Assembly (NCBI RefSeq): GCF_009687865.1
Contig: NZ_BLAE01000045.1
Coordinates: forward strand, 30,995-94,994
Direction of reading: 5' to 3'
DNA length: 64,000 bases
Source of the DNA: Acrocarpospora macrocephala
GTDB taxonomy: Bacteria > Actinomycetota > Actinomycetes > Streptosporangiales > Streptosporangiaceae
Shown: positions 7,955-16,126 of the stretch, piece by piece
How the letters are laid out: each line of letters starts with the position of its first letter
Numbering within the stretch: position 1 is the first letter of the stretch
Notes under the pieces: generated by a model
Database searches by the model: none
Seen by the model: only the letters and a program-made list of their open reading frames with translations
What the model was told of the DNA's origin: nothing
Position numbers and translations under genes: made by a program

Positions 7955-9487
7955 TCAGCCATGGGACGGGGTCGCGTCCATGACGAGGTCGAGGACGTGG
8001 TGCTCGTCGAGCTCGGTGGCGGGGGCCTCGTGGATGATCCGGCCGTCCCTGACGACCAGCACCCGGTCGGCCAGGCCGAGCACCTCGGGCACCTCGCTGG
8101 AGATGAGCAGGACCCCGACGCCTTCGTCGGCCAGCCTTCTGACCAGCGCGTAGAGCTCGGCGCGGGCGCCCACGTCGACGCCTCTGGTGGGCTCGTCCAG
8201 CAGCAGCAGCTTGCGCCCCTCGACCAGCCAGCGGCCGAGCACCGCCTTCTGCTGGTTGCCGCCGGAGAGCGTCTTGATCGGGCGGTTGGGGTCGGGCGGG
8301 CGGATGTCGAGCGCCTTGACCAGGCGTTCGGCCTCGTCGCTCTCCTGTTTGCGGTTGAGCCAGCCGAACCGCGAGTAGCGGCCCAGGCTGGCCAGCGTGA
8401 TGTTGCGCGCCACGCTCTGGTCCAGGAGCAGGCCCTGAGCTTTACGCTCTTCCGGGGCCAGGCCCATGCCGATGCGGACCGAGTTGGCGGTGTCGCCGAG
8501 TTTGACCTGCTTGCCGTTGAGCAGCACCGTGCCGGTGGCCCGGCGGGCGCCGTACACGGCTTCCATGATCTCCGAGCGGCCGGAGCCGACCAGACCGGCC
8601 AGGCCGACGATCTCCCCGGCCCGTACGGTGAACGACACGCCCGACACCACGCCGGGAACCGTGAGGTTCTCGACCCGGAGCACCTCGTCCCCGAAGCCGC
8701 CGGTCGGGCGGGGCGGGAAGACGTACTCCACGTTGCGGCCGGTCATCAGGGAGACCACGGTGGCGGTCGGCGTGGTACGGGCGGGCAGGCCGACCGCCAC
8801 GGTTCTGCCGTCCTTCAGCACGGTGACCCGGTCGCCGATCTCCCGGATCTCCTCGAGACGGTGCGAGATGTAGACCACCGCGACGCCCTGACCGGTGAGC
8901 TCCCGGATGATCCGGAACAGGTTCATCACCTCGTCGTGGGCCAGCGCCGCCGACGGTTCGTCCATGACGATCAGGCGTGCCTCGTGGGAGAGGGCGCGCG
9001 CCATGCTGACGACCTGCTTGCCGGCGGGCGACAGGCGGCCCACTTCGGTGCTGGGACGGATCTCGCCATGGCCGAGCCTGGCGAGCAGTTCGCGGGTGGC
9101 GGCGAACATCTCGCCGCGCCGGGTGAAGCCGAAGGTGGCCTGCTCGTGGCCGAGGAAAATGTTCTCCGCGACGCTGAGGCCGTCGACCAGGTCGAGCTCC
9201 TGGTAGATGGTGGCGATGCCCTGTCGCATGGCGGCGGTGGGGTTGGCCAGCCGCACGGGCTGGCCGTCGAGGAGCACCTCGCCGCTGTCCGGCTGGTGCG
9301 CTCCGGCGAGGACCTTGATGAGGGTTGACTTGCCCGCGCCGTTCTGGCCGAGGAGGCAGTGCACCTCGCCGGCCCGGACGTCGAGGTCGACGCCGTCCAG
9401 GGCGCGAACTCCGGGGAACTGCTTGACGATCCCGCGCATCAGTAGCAGCGAGGGGTTATCCGTCTGTTCCCGGCTTATGTCTTCCAT
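7955..9487 (-). CDS. Ribose-type sugar ABC transporter ATPase, duplicated domain (RbsA/MglA-like)
   Basis: A 510-residue protein with two tandem nucleotide-binding domains. The first has Walker A G-Q-N-G-A-G-K-S-T and Walker B I-V-M-D-E-P. The second has the degenerate Walker A G-L-V-G-S-G-R-S-E usual for this family, signature L-S-G-G-N-Q-Q-K and Walker B L-L-D-E-P. ATG 9487 is preferred to an upstream in-frame ATG because a promoter (-10 at 9496-9501) ends eight bases before it, giving a leaderless transcript. It is the first gene of the five-gene operon and is divergent from the ROK regulator. Confidence 0.9.
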   Translation of the reverse strand: MEDISREQTDNPSLLLMRGIVKQFPGVRALDGVDLDVRAGEVHCLLGQNGAGKSTLIKVLAGAHQPDSGEVLLDGQPVRLANPTAAMRQGIATIYQELDLVDGLSVAENIFLGHEQATFGFTRRGEMFAATRELLARLGHGEIRPSTEVGRLSPAGKQVVSMARALSHEARLIVMDEPSAALAHDEVMNLFRIIRELTGQGVAVVYISHRLEEIREIGDRVTVLKDGRTVAVGLPARTTPTATVVSLMTGRNVEYVFPPRPTGGFGDEVLRVENLTVPGVVSGVSFTVRAGEIVGLAGLVGSGRSEIMEAVYGARRATGTVLLNGKQVKLGDTANSVRIGMGLAPEERKAQGLLLDQSVARNITLASLGRYSRFGWLNRKQESDEAERLVKALDIRPPDPNRPIKTLSGGNQQKAVLGRWLVEGRKLLLLDEPTRGVDVGARAELYALVRRLADEGVGVLLISSEVPEVLGLADRVLVVRDGRIIHEAPATELDEHHVLDLVMDATPSHG

Positions 9488-9495
9488 ATTTCCGG

Positions 9496-9525
9496 ATGCT
9501 AGAGAGGACTTATGCTGACGGTCAA
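9496..9525 (-). promoter_or_regulatory. Promoter of the sugar importer operon
   Basis: On the minus strand, -35 TTGACC (9520-9525), an 18-bp spacer and -10 TAGCAT (9496-9501). The predicted transcription start lies at or within a base or two of the ATG at 9487, so the mRNA should be leaderless or nearly so. Confidence 0.65.
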
Positions 9526-9530
9526 GCAAA

Positions 9531-9573
9531 AGTCGATGGCATGATGTCATAATGAGATCTGGAATCATCGACT
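9531..9573. promoter_or_regulatory. Inverted repeat, candidate ROK operator
   Basis: Perfect 8-bp arms AGTCGATG (9531-9538) and CATCGACT (9566-9573) separated by 27 bp, with an inner ATGAT/ATCAT pair. It sits between the importer promoter and the ROK start codon, where a shared regulator would act. Confidence 0.5.
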
Positions 9574-9591
9574 AGGCGAGAGGAGGCGAGG

Positions 9592-10773
9592 TTGACACAG
9601 GGGATGCTGAGCGAGCCGACCGGTTCTGTCACCGGCGCGGGAGCGTTGCTCTCGATCCTTCGGGACGGCCAGGCCCGGACCAGGGCCGAGCTCGTGCAGC
9701 TGACAGGGCTGGCCCGATCCACGGTCTCGCAGCGCCTGGACGCGCTGCTGACGCACCAGTGGATCGTGCCCGCGACGGACGCGATCTCCTCCGGGGGGCG
9801 GCCCGCGACCGCCTTCGCCTTCAACCAGGGGGCCCGGGTGGTGGCGGCGGCCGATCTGGGGGCCACTCATGCCCGCGTCGCGGTGACCGATCTCGCTTCC
9901 AACGTGCTGGTCGAGCGGACCGCCGACCTGCCGATCGACCGCGGCCCCGAGATGACGCTCGGCTGGCTGGTCGACACGCTCAAGGAGCTGCTGGTCGAGA
10001 CCGGCGGGCAGCTGTGCGGGGTCGGCGTGGGGCTGCCGGGGCCGGTCGAGCACATCAGCGGACGGCCGGTGAACCCGCCGATAATGCCGGGCTGGGATGG
10101 CTTCCCCGTGCCCGAGTGGCTGGGCTCACGGCTGGGCGCGCCGGTTCTGGTAGACAACGATGTCAACATCATGGCGCTGGGCGAGCACTGGGCCGCCCGG
10201 CCCGAGGTCGAGCATCTGGTCTTCGTGAAGATCGGCACCGGCATCGGCTGCGGGATCATCTCCGAACGGCGGCTGCATCGCGGCGCGCAGGGGGCCGCGG
10301 GCGACATCGGGCACATCCGGGTCACCTCGGCCGCCGAGGTGATCTGCCGGTGCGGGAACGCGGGCTGCCTGGAGGCGGTCGCGGGCGGGGCCTCCATCGC
10401 CTCGCAGCTGCGCAACGCCGGGATCCACGCCGAGAACAGCCGGGACGTGGTTGGCCTGGTCCGGGCGGGGAACACCCAGGCCGTGCAGTTCATCCGGCAG
10501 GCCGGGCGGGAGATCGGCGACGTGCTGGCCTCCATCGTGAACTTCTTCAACCCGTCGGTGATAGTGATCGGCGGCGACATCGCGGAGGCGGGCGAGCACG
10601 TGCTGGCCGGGGTCCGCGAGGTCATCTACAGCCGATCGCTGCCGCTGGCCACCCAGCATCTGAGCATCAGGGCCACCGAGCTGGGCGACCGGGCGGGAGT
10701 GATCGGTGCGGCGGTCATGGTCATCGAGGCGGTGCTCGCGCCGGAGGCGGTAGATCTCGTCGTCAATAGCTGA
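9592..10773 (+). CDS. ROK-family transcriptional regulator
   Basis: A 393-residue repressor with an N-terminal winged helix (about 15-70; L-T-G-L-A-R-S-T-V-S-Q-R-L is the recognition helix region) fused to a ROK sugar-kinase-like fold. The zinc-binding motif C-R-C-G-N-A-G-C-L-E and the preceding G-D-I-G-H-I are intact. The kinase-type catalytic Asp in V-D-N-D-V-N is also present, so residual sugar binding is likely. Translation is assigned to TTG 9592 because AGGAGG sits at 9581-9586 with good spacing; ATG 9604 is the alternative. Its divergence from the importer operon suggests it responds to the imported sugar or its phosphate. Confidence 0.87.
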   Translation: MTQGMLSEPTGSVTGAGALLSILRDGQARTRAELVQLTGLARSTVSQRLDALLTHQWIVPATDAISSGGRPATAFAFNQGARVVAAADLGATHARVAVTDLASNVLVERTADLPIDRGPEMTLGWLVDTLKELLVETGGQLCGVGVGLPGPVEHISGRPVNPPIMPGWDGFPVPEWLGSRLGAPVLVDNDVNIMALGEHWAARPEVEHLVFVKIGTGIGCGIISERRLHRGAQGAAGDIGHIRVTSAAEVICRCGNAGCLEAVAGGASIASQLRNAGIHAENSRDVVGLVRAGNTQAVQFIRQAGREIGDVLASIVNFFNPSVIVIGGDIAEAGEHVLAGVREVIYSRSLPLATQHLSIRATELGDRAGVIGAAVMVIEAVLAPEAVDLVVNS

Positions 10774-10783
10774 GAGCGCTCTC
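10772..10783. promoter_or_regulatory. LacI-family operator-like palindrome 1
   Basis: The perfect 12-bp palindrome GAGAGCGCTCTC has the central GAGCGCTC core of actinobacterial LacI-family operators. It overlaps the stop codon of the ROK gene and lies 158 bp upstream of the ThuA/dehydrogenase gene. Confidence 0.55.
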
Positions 10784-10883
10784 TGACCTGAGCTAACAGG
10801 CCCTTGACGCATCGGCAACATAGTCGCAACAATGTGGGCGAACGCCTTCATCCTGGCCGCCGTGGCACGTTTGGCCTGGTTAA

Positions 10884-10895
10884 GAGAGCGCTCCC
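10884..10895. promoter_or_regulatory. LacI-family operator-like palindrome 2
   Basis: GAGAGCGCTCCC, the same core as the site at 10772-10783 with one changed base pair. It lies 46 bp before the GTG of the secreted ThuA/dehydrogenase gene. Two sites about 112 bp apart would permit looping; no LacI-type regulator gene is in the window. Confidence 0.55.
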
Positions 10896-10940
10896 TCATT
10901 GGCGCGTTCGGCGCACGCGTCCCGTTCCGGAAGGATCGTC

Positions 10941-13900
10941 GTGCGCCCATTGCCCCGCCTGTTATCCCGCTTACTGTTATCCCTGTCACTCATCGTGGCC
11001 GGGATCACCGTCGCCTCACCCCCCGCGTTCGCCGCTCCCGACTTCACCGTCCTGGTCTTCTCCAAGACCGCCGGCTTCCGGCACAGCTCCATCGGCCCCG
11101 GCATCACCGCGATCCAGCAGCTCGGCACCGCCAACAACTTCGCGGTCGAGGCCACCGAGGACGCGGCCCAGTTCACCGACGCCAACCTGGCCAGGTTCAA
11201 GGCCGTCATCTGGCTGTCCACCACCGGTGACGTGCTCAACGCCACCCAGCAGGCCGCCTTCGAGCGCTACATCGAGGCCGGCGGCGGCTACGTCGGCGTC
11301 CACGCCGCCTCCGACACCGAATACGACTGGCCCTGGTACGGCCAGCTCGTCGGCGCCTACTTCGCCTCCCACCCCGCCCCCCAGCAGGCCACGGTGAAGG
11401 TCGCCGACCGCTTCCACCCGTCCACCGCGCACCTGCCGCAGCGCTGGAGCCGGTTCGACGAGTGGTACAACTACCAGGCCAACCCGCGCGGCAAGGTGCA
11501 CGTGCTGGCCACCCTGGACGAGACCACCTACACCGGCGGCGGCAACGGCTTCGATCACCCGATCGCCTGGTGCCACAACTACGACGGCGGGCGCTCCTGG
11601 TACACCGGCGGCGGCCACACCGACGAGTCCTACGCCGAGGCCAACTTCCGGCAGCACCTGCTCGGCGGCATCCAGACCGCGGCGGGCTTCGTGGCCGGCG
11701 AGTGCGGCGGCACCGTCACCAGCAACTTCCAGCAGGTCGCGCTGGCCAAGGGCGTCGACGAGGTGGGCGAGCCGATGAGCCTGACCGTGCTGCCCGACGG
11801 CGCGGTCTTCCACACCGCCCGCAACGGCACGGTCCGCTACACCGACAACGCCGGCAACACCAAGGTCGCCGGGACCCTCGCCGTCTACAGCCACGACGAG
11901 GAGGGCCTGCAGGGCATCGCGGCCGACCCCGGCTACGCCACCAACCGGTGGATCTACCTGTTCTACGCCCCGCCGTTGAGCACGCCGGGCGGTGACGCGC
12001 CCAGCACCGGGACCGCCGCCGACTTCGCGCCGTTCAACGGGGTCAACCGCCTGTCCCGGTTCACCGTACGGGCCGACAACACGATCGACCCCGCCAGCGA
12101 GCGGACCGTGCTCGACGTGCCCACCAGCCGCGGCATGTGCTGCCACGTCGGCGGCGACATCGACTTCGACTCGGCGGGCAACCTCTACCTGTCCACCGGC
12201 GACGACACCAACCCGTTCGACTCGGCCGGATACGCGCCGATCGACGAGCGGGCCGGCCGGAACCCGGCCTACGACGCGCAGCGCTCCTCGGCCAACAGCA
12301 ACGACCTGCGCGGCAAGGTGCTGCGGATCAAGCCGACCGCGTCCGGGAGCCCGGCCTACACGATCCCGCCGGGCAACATGTTCGCGCCGGGGACCGCGCA
12401 GACCCGGCCCGAGATCTACGCGATGGGCTTCCGCAACCCGTTCCGGATGAGCGTCGACAAGGGCACCGGGATCGTCTACCTGGGCGACTACGGGCCTGAC
12501 GCGGGCACCGCCGACCCGAACCGGGGTCCGGCCGGGCAGGTGGAGTTCGCGCGGATCACCCAGCCGGGGTTCTATGGCTGGCCGTACTGCTCGAGCTTCA
12601 ACGACGCGTACAACGAGTACACCTTCCCGTCCGGTCCTTCCGGCGCCAAGTACAACTGCGCGGGCGGGCCGACCAACAACTCCCCCAACAACTCCGGCAT
12701 CACCACGCTGCCGCCGTCGCAGCGCGGCTGGATCCCCTACACCGGCTCCACCCCGCCCGAGTTCGGCGGCGGCGGCCTGTCGCCGATGGGCGGCCCGGTC
12801 TACCGCTACGACCCGGCCTCGACCTCGCCGATCGCGTTCCCGCGCTACTACGACGGCACCTTCTTCGCCGGTGAGTTCGGCCGCCGGTGGATCAAGAACG
12901 TGGTCGTGGACAGCGCCGGCGCGCCGCTCGCGATCAACCCGTTCCCGTGGACGGGCACCCAGGTCATGGACATGGAGTTCGGCAAGAACGGCGCGCTCTA
13001 CGTGCTGGACTACGGCACCGGGTGGTTCAACGGCGACGCCAACTCCGGCCTCTACCGGATCGAGTACGCCCGCAACGGCCAGGCCCCCGCGCCGGTCGTG
13101 ACCGCCAACCGGACCTCCGGGCTCGCGCCGCTCGCGGTGACGTTCTCCTCGGCCGGCACGGTCGACCCCGACGGCGACCCGATCACCTACGCGTGGGACT
13201 TCGACGGCAATGGCTCCACCGATTCGACGGCGGCCAACCCGTCCTTCACGTACACCACGAACGGCACCTACAGCGCGACGCTGACCGCGCGGGACAGCAC
13301 CGGGAAGACCGGCACGGCCAGCGTGGTCATCACGGTCGGCAACGACGCGCCGACGGTGACCATCCAGGCGCCGCTGGACGGCCGGGTGTTCTCCTTCGGC
13401 GACGCCATCCCGTTCCAGGTGACCGTGACCGACCCGCAGGACGGCACGATCAACTGCGCCCGGGTGAAGGTCAGCTACATCCTCGGCCACGACTCGCACG
13501 GGCACCCGGTGACCAGCGCCAACGGCTGCACCGGCACCCTGCAGACCACCGCCGACGGCGAGCACGACACGGCGGCCAACATCTTCGGTGTAATCGACGC
13601 CGAATACACCGACAACGGGGGCGGCGGCCAGGGCGCGCTCACCACGCACGCGCAGGCCATCATCCAGCCGAAGATCCGGCAGGCCGAGCACTTCGGCGCG
13701 ATGAGCGGCGTGCAGATCAGCGCGCCGGCCTCGGCCAACGGCGGCAGGGCGGTCGGGTTCATCGAGAACAACGACTGGATCTCGTTCAAGCCGTACAACC
13801 TGACCGGGGTGACCTCGTTCACCGCGCGGGTCGGCGCCCCGACGGCGGGCAACACGCTGGAGTTCCGGGTCGGCTCGCCGACCGGCCAGCTGGTCGGCTC

Positions 13901-14903
13901 GGCGACGGTTCCGGCCACCGGCGGGTACGCGGTCTTCCAGAACGTGACCGGCACGATCACCCCACCGGCGGGCACCCAGGAACTGTTCCTGGTCTTCAAG
14001 GGCACCGGCTCCGGCCTGTACGACATCGACGAGTTCACCTTCAACACCGGCCCCGTCGTGTCGCCCTCGCCCTCACCTTCGCCTTCCCCCTCCCCGTCAC
14101 CGTCTCCCCCGACCGGCACCAACCTGGCCCTGAACAAGCCGGTGACGGTCACCAGCACCGAGGCCGCCTACGTCGGCTCCAACGCGGTCGACGGCTCCGC
14201 CACCACCCGCTGGGCCAGCGCCTTCAGCGACCCGCAGTCGATCACGGTCGACCTCGGCCAGTCCTACAGCATCAACCGGGTCCGCCTGAACTGGGAGACC
14301 GCCTACGGCTCCGCCTACCAGATCCAGACCTCGACCGACGGCACCACGTTCAGCACGATCAAGACGGTCACCGGCGAGAACGGCGGCATCGACGACCACA
14401 CCGGCCTGACCGGAACGGCGAGATACGTCCGCATCCTCGGCACCACCCGCGCCACCGCGTGGGGCTACTCCCTCTGGGAGTTCGAGGTGTACGGCTCCGG
14501 CGGCCCGCCCGCTCCCACCAACGTGGCCCTGAACAAGCCCGCCGTCGCCTCCAGCGTCGAAAGCGCCGAGTTCCCGGCCGCCAACGCGGTGGACGCCTCG
14601 GCCACCACCCGCTGGTCCAGCGCCTTCTCGGACCCGCAGTGGATCCAGGTGGACCTGGGCCAGACCTACACCATCAGCAGGGTACGGCTGAGCTGGGAGG
14701 CGGCCTACGGCTCGGCCTACCAGATCCAGACCTCCCCCAACGGCACGACCTGGTCGACCATCAAGACGGTCACCGGTGAGAACGGCGGCGTCGACGACCA
14801 CACCGGCTTGTCGAACTCCGCGAGATACGTCCGCATCAACGGCACCGCCAGAGGCACGGCCTGGGGCTACTCCCTCTTCGCCTTCGAGGTCTATGGCAGC
14901 TAA
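10941..14903 (+). CDS. Secreted ThuA / sugar dehydrogenase / PKD / CBM multidomain protein
   Basis: A 1,320-residue exported protein. A Sec signal (Arg-rich, hydrophobic 8-26, cleavage after A-F-A near 33) is followed by a ThuA-like glutamine-amidotransferase fold (about 35-250) and a PQQ-type glucose/sorbosone dehydrogenase beta-propeller (about 264-710). Then come a PKD domain (715-812), a CBM6-like jelly roll (914-1035), a Pro-Ser linker (1040-1056) and two F5/8C-type CBM32 domains (1058-1188 and 1193-1320) that look recently duplicated. GTG 10941 is chosen because GGAAGGA precedes it and it begins the signal peptide. The role is probably oxidation or binding of plant or microbial polysaccharide sugars at the cell surface. 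LacI-type operators upstream imply sugar control. Confidence 0.85.
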   Translation: MRPLPRLLSRLLLSLSLIVAGITVASPPAFAAPDFTVLVFSKTAGFRHSSIGPGITAIQQLGTANNFAVEATEDAAQFTDANLARFKAVIWLSTTGDVLNATQQAAFERYIEAGGGYVGVHAASDTEYDWPWYGQLVGAYFASHPAPQQATVKVADRFHPSTAHLPQRWSRFDEWYNYQANPRGKVHVLATLDETTYTGGGNGFDHPIAWCHNYDGGRSWYTGGGHTDESYAEANFRQHLLGGIQTAAGFVAGECGGTVTSNFQQVALAKGVDEVGEPMSLTVLPDGAVFHTARNGTVRYTDNAGNTKVAGTLAVYSHDEEGLQGIAADPGYATNRWIYLFYAPPLSTPGGDAPSTGTAADFAPFNGVNRLSRFTVRADNTIDPASERTVLDVPTSRGMCCHVGGDIDFDSAGNLYLSTGDDTNPFDSAGYAPIDERAGRNPAYDAQRSSANSNDLRGKVLRIKPTASGSPAYTIPPGNMFAPGTAQTRPEIYAMGFRNPFRMSVDKGTGIVYLGDYGPDAGTADPNRGPAGQVEFARITQPGFYGWPYCSSFNDAYNEYTFPSGPSGAKYNCAGGPTNNSPNNSGITTLPPSQRGWIPYTGSTPPEFGGGGLSPMGGPVYRYDPASTSPIAFPRYYDGTFFAGEFGRRWIKNVVVDSAGAPLAINPFPWTGTQVMDMEFGKNGALYVLDYGTGWFNGDANSGLYRIEYARNGQAPAPVVTANRTSGLAPLAVTFSSAGTVDPDGDPITYAWDFDGNGSTDSTAANPSFTYTTNGTYSATLTARDSTGKTGTASVVITVGNDAPTVTIQAPLDGRVFSFGDAIPFQVTVTDPQDGTINCARVKVSYILGHDSHGHPVTSANGCTGTLQTTADGEHDTAANIFGVIDAEYTDNGGGGQGALTTHAQAIIQPKIRQAEHFGAMSGVQISAPASANGGRAVGFIENNDWISFKPYNLTGVTSFTARVGAPTAGNTLEFRVGSPTGQLVGSATVPATGGYAVFQNVTGTITPPAGTQELFLVFKGTGSGLYDIDEFTFNTGPVVSPSPSPSPSPSPSPSPPTGTNLALNKPVTVTSTEAAYVGSNAVDGSATTRWASAFSDPQSITVDLGQSYSINRVRLNWETAYGSAYQIQTSTDGTTFSTIKTVTGENGGIDDHTGLTGTARYVRILGTTRATAWGYSLWEFEVYGSGGPPAPTNVALNKPAVASSVESAEFPAANAVDASATTRWSSAFSDPQWIQVDLGQTYTISRVRLSWEAAYGSAYQIQTSPNGTTWSTIKTVTGENGGVDDHTGLSNSARYVRINGTARGTAWGYSLFAFEVYGS

Positions 14904-14914
14904 CCAATGACGCG

Positions 14915-14942
14915 AGAGCCCCGGTCACCAGGCCGGGGCTCT
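14915..14942 (+). terminator. Terminator after the multidomain secreted protein
   Basis: Perfect 10-bp arms AGAGCCCCGG and CCGGGGCTCT around an 8-nt loop, followed by TTCGCTTGGT. It lies between convergent genes and could act on both strands. Confidence 0.8.
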
Positions 14943-14963
14943 TCGCTTGGTGACTGTCCTGGG

Positions 14964-15713
14964 TCAGAGAAGCTCGTCCAGCAGCCGGTAGTAATACAAC
15001 CGCTCTACCTCGACATGGTCGACAAGGCCGTAGGCGGAAAGGAACCCCTCCCACGCCGCCGGGCCGTGATCCTCGGACAAATCCCGATGAGCGATGGCGA
15101 GGTCACGGTACCGGTCGGCCACACCCAATGCCGGGACGTCGATGACCACAGGCTCTCCCGAGACAGGCAGCAGCACATTCGAGAGGGTGTAGTCCCCGTG
15201 CGCGACGACGAGGTCCTCAACGCCGGGACGCGCGGCCAGCAGCCGTTCGTAGATCACCTCAGGGGTCAGCCCAAGATGGTCGGAGTCGAAGTCGTCCGGA
15301 TCCACGAGGCCCTCCCGAACGTTGGCCCCAGCACGTTCGAGAACCGCTGACAGCCGACCATCGAAAGGGCATTCAGCGACGGGCAACTCGTGCAGCATGC
15401 GCAGCGTCCGGCCCAGCACGGCCCCCACGTCGGCGGGCGCGGCGGCTTCCAGCGACGGAGCGCCCACATCGGCAAGAACAAGAACGGGGTCTTCGAAGGC
15501 AACCACCTCAGGGATGGAGACACGTCCGTGCAGCCAACCCAATCGCAGGTGCTCAGCCCCGGCGAGAGGACCGTGCTTGACGTAGAAGACCTTCGACCCC
15601 GAGACGACCCGCAGGGCCGTACCACTGGCTCCTTCATGATCGGCCGACCAGGAAGCGTCCTGCTGAATTAGCCGACGAAGCTGCTCTGAAAGCTGCATAG
15701 ATCGCATTCTCAT
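14964..15713 (-). CDS. Aminoglycoside phosphotransferase (APH(3')-like) family kinase
   Basis: About 249 residues with the APH kinase fold. The catalytic loop H-G-D-Y-T-L-S-N supplies the Asp and Asn; the metal-binding region reads V-I-D-V-P-A-L-G-V-A-D-R-Y-R-D-L-A, close to the APH(3') pattern except that D-V-P replaces the usual D-x-G. The N-terminal lobe has Y-V-K-H as the probable ATP lysine. It may phosphorylate an aminoglycoside or another small hydroxylated metabolite; resistance is not provable. Starts at 15713, 15707 and 15698 are all possible and none has a clear ribosome site. It stands alone next to a decayed transposon fragment. Confidence 0.75.
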   Translation of the reverse strand: MRMRSMQLSEQLRRLIQQDASWSADHEGASGTALRVVSGSKVFYVKHGPLAGAEHLRLGWLHGRVSIPEVVAFEDPVLVLADVGAPSLEAAAPADVGAVLGRTLRMLHELPVAECPFDGRLSAVLERAGANVREGLVDPDDFDSDHLGLTPEVIYERLLAARPGVEDLVVAHGDYTLSNVLLPVSGEPVVIDVPALGVADRYRDLAIAHRDLSEDHGPAAWEGFLSAYGLVDHVEVERLYYYRLLDELL

Positions 15714-15721
15714 CCAATCTG

Positions 15722-16045
15722 ATGCATCGAGTACGGCTGGCGGGGACGCTGCACACGGTGATCGCGGCATCGGGCATGGCAGTGCGCCTGGCGGACACCG
15801 GCGGCCTGGTCACCCGGCAAGACCATCGCGCTCACCCAGCTCGGCAAGACCGTCGAAGTGATCCACCGGCGCGCCGCCATCCACGCTCGGTCGGCGACAT
15901 CCCGGTCGTCTACATCACCGTCCCGCCTGCGGCCACCCCGAAGATGATCGCGATGGAGTTCGCCCGGTTCTCCGACCTTCCGATCTCACGCCGGGGCAAC
16001 ATCACCGACATCGCTGAGGCCGAGTCCAACCTCGCGCTGATCGGG
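15722..16045 (+). pseudogene. Remnant of a TniB-like transposon NTPase
   Basis: Two short stretches in different frames match the start of actinobacterial TniB/AAA transposition ATPases as I know them. The first, G-K-T-I-A-L-T-Q-L-G-K-T (from about 15816), is a Walker A region. The second, D-I-P-V-V-Y-I-T-V-P-P-A-A-T-P through G-N-I-T-D-I-A-E-A (about 15890-16030), is in another frame. A frameshift lies near 15870-15887, and everything after the I-T-D-I-A-E-A block is missing, including Walker B. It is a dead fragment. Its presence beside an APH-like gene and an XRE-regulator fragment marks a site of past insertion. Confidence 0.6.
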
Positions 16046-16126
16046 TGTCGGTCCGGGTGAAGGACCGTTTGTGAGAACCAGAGGATGCGACCGGCCGAGG
16101 CGTTGCCATGCCCCTACGATGATCCG

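Noticed and set aside
11016..13691. An 891-codon open frame on the minus strand opposite the ThuA/dehydrogenase gene
   Set aside because: It is the antisense of a clear multidomain protein, made open by GC-rich third positions. Its product is low-complexity Val/Gly/Arg with no domain and no ribosome site.
14061..14111. Short-period CCCTCGCCT-like repeat resembling a microsatellite or array
   Set aside because: It encodes the Pro-Ser linker between carbohydrate-binding domains and needs no further explanation.
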